A stretch of 64,000 bases of DNA from Cepaea nemoralis (GCA_014155875.1 JACEFZ010017885.1:1-64000), one strand, 5' to 3'. Positions 22,901 to 34,924 are shown, counted from the stretch's first letter. The notes: a model not told the origin generated them from the letters alone. A program made the numbers and translations.

Positions 22901-23039
22901 ATTCCACCATAGTTACTTCCGGTCCCCAACATGGCAGTTAGGCATTGAACCGTTAAGTCCTCTGGCGTATTTATGCTTGTGGCTACGGTTTGCATTCGCA
23001 GTTTCCTCATATTGGACTGGTAGTACATGGTTCCGTCGC

Positions 23040-23570
23040 CTTGCTACTGAGTTAGTGCGTGGCGCGACACTGTGAGCTGTGAGATTCACGTGGAATGCTT
23101 TTACATCTGTCCGTTGTTGTTTCCACAGTGAACTGCATGTTCTGAGCAATGGCCGACTGTCGATGAATTGACTGGTTTGCTTTTTCGGTTCATGCGTGCA
23201 TTTTTCTGGAGACTCCTGGGAGTCGCCGCTGGAGCTACGGAGTTCGTGCTTTGTGCGGTACGTTTTGCGGGCCTCCCTGCGGGAAGCGAACGAGCATTTT
23301 GGGATAAAACCCGGGTCAATGAAGTCTTTCTGGTGACTACCAATTCCAACTACGATGAACTGTGTTATTCGTGGAGGACTTTTGTGTTGACATTCTGGCG
23401 GCGGCATTATGCACAGTGTACCTGTGCGGGCTGTTGACTTGCCAAGACTCCTGTCTGATACACTTTTTACATTGGGCAGTGAGGAGCATTTTGTGTGATA
23501 TTCACTGGCACAGGAACGGAGCATAATGGGAACGACCCGTTGCCGTGAAGTTGTAACCGCGAATAACCAA
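23040..23570 (-). mobile_element. element X, short copy (unclassified repeat)
   Basis: The plus strand starts GAGTTAGTGCGTGGCGCGAC and ends AACGACCCGTTGCCGTGAAG-TTG-AACCGCG. The same ends and two long internal blocks recur at 39,590-40,855, where the middle is much longer. A minus-strand open frame of 262 codons (22,913-23,701) covers this copy. Its translation (HTKCSSLP, HKSPPRI, KDFIDPGFIPK) is partly conserved in the longer copy, so minus-strand coding is possible. I see no terminal inverted repeat, LTR or polymerase. The class is unknown. Confidence 0.65.
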
Positions 23571-23576
23571 CTAACA

Positions 23577-23690
23577 AACCAACCGAACCAACCAACCAAC
23601 CAACCAACCAACCAACCATCCAACTGACTGACTGACTGACTGACTGACTGACTGACTGACTGACTGACTGACTGACTGACTAACAGTATT
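23577..23690 (+). repeat. CCAA and GACT microsatellites
   Basis: A (CCAA)n run passes directly into (GACT)n, adjoining the end of element X. Confidence 0.95.
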
Positions 23691-23879
23691 GTTGGATACA
23701 CACAAAGTCATTTTCTGTGATATATATATATTTTTTTTGTTGAGAGACGTCTATGTTTCATGCTGTTGCATGCACTTTGCCATTTGGATTATTCTTGTTA
23801 CATCCATGTCACATGCACAATTTTCTGTCATTGTTTAGCACGATACATGTAACTTAATAAACGTTTCAATGTTTTGTTT

Positions 23880-23925
23880 TTGTTTTGTTTGTTTGTTTGT
23901 TTGTTTGTTTGTTTGTTTTTTTTGC
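23880..23925 (+). repeat. TTTG microsatellite
   Basis: About ten GTTT units. Confidence 0.95.
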
Positions 23926-23994
23926 GTTCGCTCGCTTTGAACTCAAGCGTAGTCCATACACCTGCTACTACTTCTACTGCATTGGACTGATTTT

Positions 23995-24212
23995 TACATA
24001 TTGATTAGCTTCCCCATTACCAGTGTCCCTCACAATCAGGCGAACCCACACCGACTTCTGAGGTACTTGTAATTTACGTACCAAGTCTAGAATGAGAAAT
24101 CAACAGTTTAGTTTAAGTGACTGGTGTAGGGGTTGAACCCGCTACCTTGGCATCAACACACAGGAAGTTTAAGAGCGAACGCTCTTATCCATTCGGTGAC
24201 CTCCTTTCAATA
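23995..24212 (-). mobile_element. SINE family B copy
   Basis: The minus strand has a tRNA-like head, GAATGGATAAGAGCG then AGCGGGTTCAACCCC. The body contains GTCGGTGTGGGTTCGCCTGA and an end GGGAAGCTAATC. The same order occurs on the plus strand at 33,392-33,612. Confidence 0.75.
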
Positions 24213-24217
24213 TGTTA

Positions 24218-24720
24218 TTACTGATATGAATTTAACCTGTTTGACCTATTGTATGGCAAATGTAAATCGCTGCCATTGTAATGCTTCGCTTTTAAAATTT
24301 CCAACACATAGAGCAGACTTTGCAGCCATTGTGGGTAGTCTACCATTAATAATGTGTCATCTGCATGTTTGATATTGTTAATGGTTTCCCTAGCAATGAT
24401 GAACCCTGATTTACTGAACATTTCTTAAACGCTCTCCGAGTGTAAGTTAAACATGCCTACGGACAGTTCACCCCCTTACTTGACTGCACTTCTTCTGGTA
24501 ATCATCGATGGTTGGGCATTTCTGTCTGATATTTTCCAGTTGGTTCTTACATACGCATGTAGTAAGGTGAATGCCAATTCCATCTTGATTTATATCTCTA
24601 AGGCTTGCTATGAATTGCTCATCTTTCGCTCTGTCAAACCATTTAGTGTAATCTGTGAAGCTGGGATATTGCTAATATTTTTTTTTCTAGGAACATCCTC
24701 ATGCAGAACATTCCCCCCTT
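24218..24720 (-). pseudogene. LINE RT fragment
   Basis: The minus strand reads FTDYTKWFDRAKDEQFI (motif A region), a degraded VKGCVLS-like motif B, then INNIKHADDTLLMVDYPQWL (motif C), with frameshifts between. It is a relic of an RTE/CR1-like ORF, related to but distinct from the fragment at 24,985-26,030. Confidence 0.75.
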
Positions 24721-24984
24721 TTTTTCCGCATTCTGTTTGAGACCAAATTGTCCTTCACTGACTTGATGACTTACTGGACTCATGGTTGGTTCTGGTATAA
24801 TCTTGAGTCTTATTGTGACAACAAGCGCATCAGACATACAGTTCTAAACGTTCCACACAGAAATATCAACTGGGGCACCCTTTGAGGCCACTACTACAGT
24901 ACATAAATAAATTAACATGTATTGTATGGCGATCATAGAAATAGAAGATAAAAGGAAGAGACTAGAAGATACATTCATCATCCT

Positions 24985-26030
24985 CATGTGCCATGTACCG
25001 ATAAGCGAGGGCGGTCAATGTCTCGCCATCTCACATGATCACCAGAGTTGTGGATCAGCTCCGTGTTCGTGTCTCGATCATTGCCACGTGGCCAAGCCAT
25101 TCAGATATTTACTTCTTTGCTTTCTACTTGTTCTTTTGTACTCAATCTTGCCAGTTGTCACCAAGTTCTCTAGTTTTGTCTTATCATAACTTTCCTAAAA
25201 AAATGTTGACTGTGTACGTCTAACCTATCTAATCAGTTTACGGCATTCGTTTGCCTCTTGTAGGACTGGCTCATTGATGTTTCTGTCTGTCCATTGTATT
25301 CTTTGCATTTTCCTAAGAAACTACATTTCCACTGCCATAAGATATTTTGTTTTGACCTTGTCTGCACATTGTCCACGTTTTACATCCTTACAAAAGTACA
25401 GGTTCTTTGTAGCACTTCAAAATTTTTTATTTTCTCTTTGCAGTTGACATAGTTTTATTGGTTATGTTTTTAATCTTGCTAAAGACTACCTTTGCCATAG
25501 CGATTCTTGCTCTAATCATCCCCAAAGCACCTTCCATCTGATTTTATGACTTCCGAGAAAGTTATACCGATTCACCTTTTAAGAATATCCCATTTACCCG
25601 TATATTATCCTCCGAAGCCGAAGAGTATCTGCCTGCATGGCGAGGACCCACCAGTCTGCACACCAATAAGCCAGACATGGGACAACGGATACTCACGCAA
25701 ACCTCAGGTCCGGTATGACATCACACTGATGTTGGACAACAGGGTGTATTCATCCGACATACAGGACTTCACGCTGGAGTTCACAGCCAGCGAACTCAAG
25801 CAAGCAAGCAAGCAACCCGTATATTATAATGTGGTATTTCTTTCTTCCGAGTGACGACCGTAATATGTGTATTCTTACAATTTAATTCTAACCTTAGTTG
25901 TTGACTGTGTGCAACAACCACATCTACTAATTGTTGCAGATCCTGCGCATTGTCTGCAATCAATACTGTATCATCTGCATATCTAATGTTACTGACATTA
26001 GAGGACATAGCAGTCGACATAAAAATTGAA
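24985..26030 (-). pseudogene. LINE family P fragment (RT motif C to C terminus), interrupted
   Basis: The minus strand reads VSNIRYADDTVLIADNAQDL, then QLRLELNCKNTHITVVTRKK near its right end. It continues as degraded C-terminal sequence matching the intact copy at 43,440-44,206. A 206-bp insert with a 13-bp TSD splits it at 25,609-25,814. The copy is decayed and 5' truncated at the RT catalytic region. Confidence 0.82.
25609..25814 (+). mobile_element. 206-bp retrotransposed piece with coding-like content
   Basis: The 13-bp TSD ACCCGTATATTAT flanks it (25,596-25,608 and 25,815-25,827), and its 3' end is an (AAGC)n tail, both marks of target-primed insertion. The whole insert is open in one plus frame with protein-like content: HGEDPPVCTPISQTWDNGYS and VRYDITLMLDNRVYSS. 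This resembles an extracellular beta-sandwich (IPT-like) segment, but that is a guess. It may be a captured mRNA fragment or the 3' coding end of an unrecognised retroelement. Confidence 0.75.
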
Positions 26031-26034
26031 AGAC

Positions 26035-26100
26035 CAAGTCAGACTCGAACCTAGCACCTCCAAATGACAGCAGCCTCATCGCTGCAGAAATAAGTGTATT
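26035..26100 (-). repeat. tRNA-like SINE head
   Basis: The minus strand contains GCTAGGTTCGAGTCTGAC, a strong B-box match, with an A-box-like GCGATGAGGCTGCTG about 35 bp upstream. Confidence 0.45.
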
Positions 26101-26340
26101 ACAATTATCACATTGGAACCAACCAATCATATCTCTGCTTTATATTTTCGTTAATATACAGGACACTGAATTACAGTTTGATGTGTTTGTGTGTTTATTA
26201 TTTGATCTTTGCTGGTTTAATATAAAATTCTGAGACCAATGAAGTAATTTCAATAGGTAGATACGAATCCTATCCATATTCCATATTTGGGGAGCTCGGG
26301 TGAGTGATATACCTGGTTAACGAAGACATCTTATTTAGGG

Positions 26341-26432
26341 GTGTTTAGTTGGACAAGCGTCGAAGTACACTTGTTTCTGAGGCGAGGCGCTGTCGTCAGT
26401 TGGAGTGATATGTTCGAATCCCCATTGGGTAA
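26341..26432 (+). repeat. tRNA-like SINE head
   Basis: TATGTTCGAATCCCCATTGG gives a B-box match. A-box-like sequence precedes it (GCTGTCGTCAGTTGGAGTG). Confidence 0.45.
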
Positions 26433-26439
26433 CTGTAGG

Positions 26440-27225
26440 TTTCAATTTTTATGTTCTCTGATGCATCCTATAGTCTCTATTTCTTTCTTCTATATCCGTG
26501 AGCGCAAAACAGTACATATTCATTCATTACAATTCTAAAGTCCGCATAGTCTACATCTTTGAATTTCTTAGGTAAGGTTTTGAATTCTTAAAGTTTTAGA
26601 TTATGTGGAGTGTTACCCAATGTATAAGTCTGTTGATAAGAGAAGTACCAAACGAAACGTCAACATTATTTCAAATAATAGATACTAAAGAGAGCAGATA
26701 ACAACGGACGTATAATGAAGTCATACTCACGTACGTTGTATCCTCTTTTAACTGGGCGTCGGATGTGAAACACTGATTATCTTCAACTAGTCTGTGATGT
26801 TTTATAAAGTTCTTACCAAATCTTCCTACAGGTAAAGTCACGTTCATCTGAATCTAACCAAACCGCAAAGACTATAATCTAGCGTTGAGTATGGTTCATG
26901 CATTATAACCTTGTCTATGGAATAAAGGAATACAATTGTTTGTTTTTAAAAAACAAAGCAGATTGTGTTTTCTTTTTGGTAAGATTTGTAGATTAACTTG
27001 TCACCCAAGACGAGCTTGAAATGATGCTGGAATGTGGTTGTGGACTGTGAAACAGAACAATCCGTGAAACATCGCATTCGTTGTATTGATTAGAAAAATA
27101 CAACTGCAGAGATTATAATCATCAAGTGTTTTCCTTAGCCATTTGTGCATTAATTATGAATCGGCGTGAAAAGACAAGCAAACAAGGAATATATGCCTAG
27201 ATTAAACGAAAGCAGTGCTTTGAAG
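26440..27225. other. intergenic, no feature recognised
   Basis: Unique-looking AT-rich sequence without domains or tandem structure. Confidence 0.5.
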
Positions 27226-27227
27226 GG

Positions 27228-27298
27228 GGATGTGGTGACACACATGTTAGAGCGCATGCTTACCAACAACAATCGTTCGGGTTCAATCCTCACTAGTA
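27228..27298 (+). repeat. tRNA-like sequence
   Basis: GGTGACACACATGTTAGAGC is followed by CGTTCGGGTTCAATCC at tRNA-like spacing. The acceptor stem does not pair, so I read a tRNA pseudogene or SINE head. Confidence 0.45.
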
Positions 27299-27658
27299 GA
27301 AGGATTTTATTTTCCAACTCTGGGGGTCTACAATTTTATTTCGTTCCGTAAACTAGAAAGTGGATTTGGTAAACTCCTATTCCTCAACGGTTGACTCATG
27401 TTTTACATGTATCACATGGGTCTGTCTCTTGTCAGCATTTCAGCATTTTCCACGCTGTCATGCATACCAATTTCTGAATGTTATAATTTTAGATGTACTT
27501 GGACCCGGCTTCTTCAAATTGGTACCATACAGTTTTCTGAGATGGAGTCTGTGAATGGAGGACATGTAAGTGGTCATCTTGTGATCTAGATGGTGTGAAG
27601 AGTAACAACTATAATACCCTGCAGCAGTAAGACCCCAAGAGATCTTTAACGCTGTTGA

Positions 27659-27820
27659 TTGATTGATTGATTGATCTAGGAACCGACATCACAGCATTCG
27701 GGACATTCCCATAAGCGCTCCGTCCCCATCCTCAGCAACCAGCGAAGAGTTCGAACACTAATAGTTCCAGTAGCAATCTGATTATATGTCCGTCTCGCCT
27801 TTCCTCTGAGCGTCGAGCTC
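27659..27820 (-). mobile_element. 5'-truncated LINE family B 3' end
   Basis: The 11-bp TSD AACGCTGTTGA flanks it (27,648-27,658 and 27,821-27,831). The minus strand encodes the LINE C terminus (GKARRTYNQIATGTISVRTL, RMGTERLWECPECCDVGS, stop) followed by an AATC-type tail on that strand. Related ends occur at 42,019-42,100, 54,380-54,605 and 57,070-57,560. Confidence 0.88.
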
Positions 27821-27894
27821 AACGCTGTTGAGTGCGGCCCTAACATGTCATTAACTTGAACGTACATGCTAGATTTATAAATATGCACTTATAC

Positions 27895-28095
27895 TGAACT
27901 TGGTGACAACTGGCAAGATTGGGGGGGGGGGGGGAGAACAAGGGTAAGGCAGAGAAGTAAATACCTGGATGGCTTGACCACATGGCATGGTTGGGACAAG
28001 AACACAGAGTGGATCCACGACTCTGGTGATCGTGTGAGATGGCGAATTATAACCGCCCACGCTTACCAGCATAGCACATGATGATGAAGATACCT
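27895..28095 (+). pseudogene. LINE family P 3' fragment
   Basis: The plus strand runs parallel to the C-terminal end of the copy at 43,440-44,206: GCTTGACCACATGGCATGG, GGATCCACGACTCTGGTGAT and CACGCTTACCAGCATAGCAC. It contains a G-run and several stops. Confidence 0.75.
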
Positions 28096-28485
28096 CTGTC
28101 AGGCTGATTATTTTAGAGTTGCCAGGTGCGGGTGTATGGCTATGTATGTGTATTTGCTTGTAAAATTTGACCCACAATGTATGCTATTATCTTGTGTTTT
28201 ATTTCGACACTGTGTCACATTTCTGAGGTGTGACTACAATACGGTGACAACGGAGTATAATTAACCACGGAAATTAACATGGAAAGTTTACTAACAACTT
28301 CATTGTTAAAGACAGTTACAATTATTGATGCTTTCTATACGACTGCTTCGTTATCATGTACGGTACGGTATTCGCAGAATATAGGGTATTGCTACGTTGT
28401 TAGAATAGGTCTCACATTTGGTTGTATCACTGCAAACAGTTTGCAAAGTTAAACAACAAAGTACGTGCAACATTTAAATTATAGA
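28096..28485. other. intergenic, no feature recognised
   Basis: No coding, SINE or tandem structure seen. Confidence 0.5.
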
Positions 28486-28489
28486 TGTC

Positions 28490-28690
28490 CCACTAAACTA
28501 CAGCAACCAATATGCCCGTATAAACTAGACCAATAAACATGTTCCTATAAACTACACACAATCAATTTTCTTATAAACTACAGAAATTATCAAGTTTCTA
28601 TAAACTATGGGTACAGGTACCTATAAACTACACGAATCAACACGATCCTATCAAACTACTAGGAATCAGCACCTTCCTGTAAACAACAAG
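28490..28690 (+). repeat. degenerate 33-38 bp tandem repeat
   Basis: Units share CCTATAAACTACA and AATCAACA blocks, six to seven copies. Confidence 0.7.
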
Positions 28691-29650
28691 CTTTATTATG
28701 AGAGCACCTCTGCGCTGAGATGACATAACGGACTGCACACATCAAGAGGACTCTGAAAATGACATCTTTCTGTTTATATTTCTTCGTCTGATGTGCACAT
28801 CAATCAATAATATCAGTTTATTAAACAGGTACCACGGGATAGGATAACAAGAATAGTTTGCTGGAAACAAATCAACAAATCTTAAACAAGTGCAGATATA
28901 GCCATGTAATACTGAACAAACAAGTGCAGATCTAAACACTATGAAAAAACATTGATAACAGTAATGATAATCGTTATATTAATATTAACACAACTATAAA
29001 CCACATCTGTGTAAAGAAAGGAACTACTCTATAACAGATCCAGCGTAACTTCTAAAGAAACTTAAATAAACTAACTGGCAAAAAAGACTAACCCAAATAT
29101 GGTTATGCTGTTGTTTTAATGCATATCGCCCTTACTTCTGTCTGCTGATGTTTGCAGTCGTGAGAATTCTCCATGACTCTGATAGTGAATTTCCAGGCTG
29201 TATTGTTATCCTTGTGTGTTAGTGAATGATTAATAGATGTGACCAAACACTCAGTGATTGAATAGGTCAACAATGAGTTAGCAAGCATGCGGAGAGCAAA
29301 AAACCCTGACACGCGCTGTGGGATTTCCTAACTAGACGACATGCATTGCACATAGACAATAATTGATTGGGAGACATCCACAGGTCAACGGGCGGTCTTG
29401 TCTGTGACAAATACGGGGTATTATTTGTTGGGACACATTAGAAGGATTACGTGAAGAACTCGCGAGGTTGCTGAGCTTTCATTAGTAAATAAATTGACCA
29501 TTCAAACTGTTCGCCGACCATATCGTGATCTTGCTAACACGAGTAACTGCTCACGTGAGAGTTCTCATATTAGATGAAGATAACACAGCAAATATGATTA
29601 TTACTGTTAGATGCGAGCACAAGCCGCGAGTCTGCAGTTTTGATGCTGCT
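28691..29650. other. intergenic, no feature recognised
   Basis: About 960 bp of apparently unique AT-rich sequence. The open frames present lack protein-like composition. Confidence 0.5.
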
Positions 29651-29905
29651 CTTATAATTATCAGTTCACAGTGTTATCAGAGAACACTTTTATCACAGTG
29701 AAGCATCAGTTATACACATCTAAACTTACAATTTCATCAAAGAACAATTGAAGAAATGTGTAGAGCTTCAATCAAACACATCTCAGTGTAACATTTTATC
29801 AAAAAGCAATGTTGTAATACTGTTATGTTTCAGAAATACATACCTCAGTGTAAAAGGTTATCAACAATATTATCAAAATACAGTTTTATAACAGTGTAAT
29901 GTTTC

Positions 29906-30055
29906 TTCTTCTTCTTCTTCTTCTTCGTTCATACGGAGTTTTTTTTCGGACGTGATTGCGTTGTGCCTGTTTACAGCAGAGCTGCGTTCTTGCGCCGTTA
30001 GGCCGACACATCCGACTTCTGCGGGCATTTGTTGATCGGGTTAACCTTCCCGGGG
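29906..30055 (-). mobile_element. SINE-like element D with (GAA)n tail
   Basis: The 12-bp TSD GTGTAATGTTTC flanks it (29,894-29,905 and 30,056-30,067). On the minus strand it runs from CCCCCGGGAAGGTTAACCCG to a (GAA)n tail. It is GC-rich against an AT-rich background. No clear A/B boxes were seen, so the head type is unknown. Confidence 0.82.
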
Positions 30056-30279
30056 GTGTAATGTTTCAGTAATACATATCTCAGTGAAAAATGTTATCAA
30101 TCATGTTATCAAAGTAGAATTTTATAACAGTTAATGTTTCAGTAATATATATCGCAGTGAAAAATGTTACCAATGATTTTATCAAAGAAACACTATTATA
30201 ACAGTGTGATGTTTCAGTAATGTATATCTCAAGTTGAAATGTTATCGAAGTACAATTTTATAACAGTATGATGTTTTAG

Positions 30280-30281
<2 letters not shown>

Positions 30282-30375
<94 letters not shown>
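30282..30375. repeat. TA microsatellite
   Basis: About 47 uninterrupted TA units. Confidence 0.97.
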
Positions 30376-30378
<3 letters not shown>

Positions 30379-30611
30379 AGTTTCAAATGTGATTAAAGAA
30401 CAATTTTATAACAGTGGGATATTTTAGTGTGCATTTTATAGTGCATATAGCATATATATGAATTTTAATGAACCTCGGAAGAATTTTATTTGAAAGCTGT
30501 GTCATTTAAAAGGTTCTGATTAAAAAGAATTAAAATAAACAAACAGTTTGTCACTTGCAAATTCTACATTTGCGAATTATATTGTCAAGATATAGACAGA
30601 AGAAAGTAGCC

Positions 30612-30690
30612 ATGGTACCATACATTCTTGTAACACTTGTTGAGCTGTGTCTGCTCGCTGTTTGCAATTGTGATGCTGAAGTCTTAACGG
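30612..30690 (+). CDS. host gene exon 1 (signal peptide)
   Basis: Starts at GCCATGG and encodes 26 codons plus one base: a short polar start, a hydrophobic core (YILVTLVELCLLAV), then CNCDAEVLT. It ends ACGG before GTAAGTT, a near-consensus donor. The hydrophobic core is typical of a cleaved signal peptide. Confidence 0.7.
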
Positions 30691-33600
30691 GTAAGTTAAC
30701 CGCTATATTATGAATGTTTACACATGGCTGTTGCATAGCGACAGTCTGAAATCTGTCGTATTATAGCAATGCATCGTTATCATCATCACCTTCCCCAAGG
30801 GTTTCCCGTAGGCTAGCGGAGGTAAGGAGGCAACTTACCTCTCACTATACTTATTTACATATATTAGACCTGCAAATATGTATGTCTGTCTCATTAGCAA
30901 GGCTGTGTACTTGCTCACACCCTCTTTGGAATATACTTTTCACTTCTATTGAATTATGCCTTTCGTGATCAGGATGGTGGTATTTACATTCACTCACGCT
31001 CAGATGACGGTTCTACAGTGCTCAGAGATTGAAGACAAAGACCAAAATTAAGAGGATACTGATCTGAGAGTAGCTTTTTGTAGATGATGCTGCAATTACG
31101 ACCTACCCCGAGGAAGAAATACAACGCCTGCTATCTGCATCCTCCAATGTTTGTTATGAATTTGGTCGGCTTTTAAAAAAAAATGAATTTGGTCTAACAA
31201 TTAGCAAAACTAAGACACAGATTATATCACAAGGTGCACATGGGGTAATATCAATCTTTATTGACGACGCCAAATACTAGATAGTAGACCATTTTGCATA
31301 TCTAGGATCAGAGGTAAACAATAAATTATCAATAGATCAGGAAATATACATCAGGATTGATAGGGCAGCAACAACAATGAACAGGTTAACAAAACGAGTA
31401 TATGAGAACAGAAAGCTTACTGCCAAGACAAAAGTCCTGGCTTATCAAGCATGTGTTCTTAGTACTCTTCTTTATGGCGGTGAAGCCTGGTCAACTTACT
31501 CACACCGAGAGAAACGTTTAAACAGCTGTCATATGCTATTTCTGCTAAGAATACTTGGTATTAAGTGGCAAGACAAAAATAACAAATACTGAAATATTTG
31601 AAAGATCGTGTTGTGTGACTGTTTGTTCCGTGCTCAGTTTTTGTAGACTTAGATGGCGAGGACACGTTAGGAGGATGAATGACGGTAGAATACCAAAGGG
31701 CATCTTTTTTTGGTGAATTACAGATAGGTAATAGATCTCAGGCCGGTCTCTCTGGCCGAGGGGTTACAACACTTTCTCCGTAATCCCTGTTTATCACAGC
31801 AGAGTCTCGTAGCGGGCGAGAACTGGGAGCGGTTCGTCCCCCGCTGGTGACTTGCGGGATAACTGAGCCGGCCGCTCAGAAAGCAATGGCAAACTAGTGA
31901 GGGTAATCTTGCCAAGAAATCAACAGACAGCTGAAAGATGCTGCTGTTGACAGCGATGTCCTGTAAAGGATATGCGGAAATAAAAAAATAGATCTCAGGG
32001 TCGGCCTCTACTACGATACAAAGATGTGAGTAAGCGGGACATGACTGATACAGGCATTGATAATGCACATTGGGAGCAAGTCGCCGCTGAACTTGTTGCA
32101 TGGAGGGCAAATATCAGAAATGGAATAAAGACTAAAGAGAAAATGATTGGAGATAGGTCACACACTGAGCGCGCGAGACGTAAGATGATGCGTGATGGTG
32201 GAAACGACATTGTGTTCACGTGCAACCATTGTGGACGAACATTTACAGCACGGATCGGTATGATTAGTCACATTCGCTACCGCTATGGGTGTTAGCTGTT
32301 ATCCTTGTTTGGAGCACAATGTAACAATCTATCGTCGGCCAAGATGGCAAGATGCCAGTGTATACGAGGCCAGCAAATATATAGTATGTCTGTCTCGTTA
32401 GCAAATCTTTTTAAAAAATATTTTCAGCCTGAACACAGAATCCAACTGCACGCAAATATTTGACTCCACTTTCCGTGTTTGTATAAAGCAAACAGAAATG
32501 TGACATTCTTGTCCCACTGGTGTTCACTTCCACTCCAATATGATAACCGACCAGTAACGTTAAACATTGATTTTCGTGGGAATATTGTAAAATGTACCAC
32601 ATGTTGGGCAGTTTTTATAACAGTGTATTCAGTTTCCATGCCAACAACTCAATAACTGTTTCTGACACTATCTCACAGTTCTGATAGAACCAACATGGGA
32701 ATTCATTCACTGGCCAGAGAAGACCATGGAACCCTCAGGAAAGTATAACAGCAGTCAGGCTCACAATGGCGAGAACACACGTGGTTCTCAGCCGTCCACT
32801 GTGATTAGAGAGTCCGACATTCGTAACTTCTACAATAACTGTAAGTCAGACATTTTATCACTTCTCAGCGAGCCATGTTAACTCTTAGAGACAAACACAC
32901 AGACTAGTGAAATGGGCACCTGATAGTTTTCTATGAAAACTGACAACCAAGATGAAAAGAAATCACAACAGCTCACAATGGCGGGCGCCTTAACGACTGT
33001 AATAGGGATCTAAACTGATAATGTTATGAAATTTGTCAGATGAGGGTTCGATGTCCAAATTCCTCCTCCGCTAACAGAGATGAAAACTGGCCACATAATG
33101 CTCCGCGCATTCAGGCCTGCACAATGTGCTGTCCCTGTGTGATGTCCACTGTGTAATGTCCCTGTGTGATGTCCCTGTGTGATGTCCGCTGTGTGATGTC
33201 CCTGTGTGTTGTCCCTGTGTGATGTTCCTGTGTAATGTCCATGTGTAATGTCATGGACCCACAGCGGATTCCTGTATCGGGACACGTGATTTAACAATAC
33301 ATAATATAATAACTTACATCTGACTTCTCCTGACACTTGTATTGACAGTTGCAATGGACGTCAAAGGCAGAGGTAAAAGACCTCCATGTGTAGGTCAGCA
33401 TGGTCGAATGGATAAGAACGCGTGTTCTTATAATCAGGTTTGCTGATACCGAAGTAAGAGGTTCAACCCCCTTACACCGGACAGTTGGACTAAACTGTTG
33501 ACCTATCGTCCTTGACATTAGGACGTAAATTACAAGCACCTCTGAAGTCGAAGTGGGTTCGCCTAATAGTGAGGGAACAATTGTTCATAGGGAAAGCTAA

Positions 33601-34126
33601 TCCACATGCAAAATTAGGTATAGTACTGCTGAAGTGCCTGTATCCCTGGAGAAGGAGTTAACGACTTTCTCCGTAATCCCGTATATCCACGTGAGGAACA
33701 CAGCTGCGCTGAGATTCGACAGAGGATCGCGCCGTGTTGGTTACCTACGGGGTATGTGAGCCGTTCGCTCAGAAACCAGTGGTAAACTACTGAGATGCCA
33801 AGAACATAAACAGCAGCTGAAAAATGCTGGTGTTGACTGCAACGTCCTGTAAGGGATATGCAACTAAAAAAAAACTACTAGAAGTAGTGTGTATGGACCA
33901 CACTTGAACTCAAAGCGAGCTAGCAAAAAAAAAAAGACCTCCATGTGGATGTGGAAGTCAAGGGGAAACCACCCAATTATCTTCCCAAGACTTCATGAAT
34001 AATCACAAATAAGAGGCAGTGAATGGCGTTAATGGCTGCCTTAGGACAGCCTCGTCAGGTAGGGACTGTCATGAGCCACAGGTGACACCAGACCGTCATC
34101 CAGTTACTTGATGGCAAAACCATAAC

Positions 34127-34171
<45 letters not shown>

Positions 34172-34924
34172 ATTAGTTAGTCGACAGATCGTCCTCAATG
34201 CACATCGAAACATTCGTCTATAAGCGCTGGGATCCCCTCTTCAGTAAATCCCGCAGCGTGTAGCGACTGACGACACCAGTTCTGTGTTGGTTTAATAATC
34301 TTCTTTGGCTTACCGCGTAGGTGTTCTTGTTGTGCCACCTCTCTTGTAACTTGCTGCTCTCGCAGTCTGACCATGGTTGTAGATTCACTAGTCATCACTT
34401 AGTTCTCGCAAACAACTTACTTCTCGTAGAAAAACCAACCATAAAAGATCTTTTTTTCTGCTATTAAACCATAACAGAGTGTTGAAGTGCTATAGTAGAG
34501 CTTATTTTGCTGTATGGCAGTGAATCTTAGAATGTAAATGAACAAATTAGGAAGAACTTGGAGGCAACAGAGATGTGGTTCCTGAGACGAATGTTGCGAA
34601 TTCCTTGGACTGCCAGAGTAACTAACAACGATTGTCTGAAGGAGGCTAATGAAACTAGAACATTATAAACACAAATACGAAAGTGACTAACAGCTTTCTT
34701 TAGTCGTGTGATGAGAAGAGAGGCATCGGAGAACACCGTGACGACAGGCAAGATCATGGGGGAAGAGAAGCAGAGACAGACCAAGAGAAATGATGTTGGA
34801 TGGATTGAGACGATGGAGGAATATCGTCAGCAGAATTGATCCAGAACACCAAATACCGAGATATAGGGAGAAACATTTACGCCTACGCCAGCTGGCAGAG
34901 CACATGATGATGGTGATTATATAT

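Larger units (their letters stand above)
29655..30430 (+). repeat. about 75-bp degenerate tandem repeat with insertions
   Basis: Units contain TTTTATAACAGTGTAATGTT, TCAGTAATACATATCTCAGT and GAAAAATGTTATCAA. The array is broken by a 150-bp SINE-like insert (29,906-30,055) and by a long TA run (30,282-30,375). Confidence 0.8.

Noticed and set aside
22913..23701. 262-codon minus-strand ORF as a host gene
   Set aside because: One end is translated microsatellite (VSQSVSQ, GWLVGW) and the rest is the element X repeat, so it is described as repeat content.
27228..27298. Functional tRNA gene
   Set aside because: The A and B boxes look right but acceptor and anticodon stems do not pair by eye; the same holds for the tRNA-like sequences at 17,022, 21,070, 26,035 and 26,341.
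27398..27589. 63-codon ORF next to a strong donor-like GTAAGT (27,566)
   Set aside because: No acceptor or Kozak start pairs with it, and the sequence lacks domain character; it is upstream of the host gene's signal-peptide exon.
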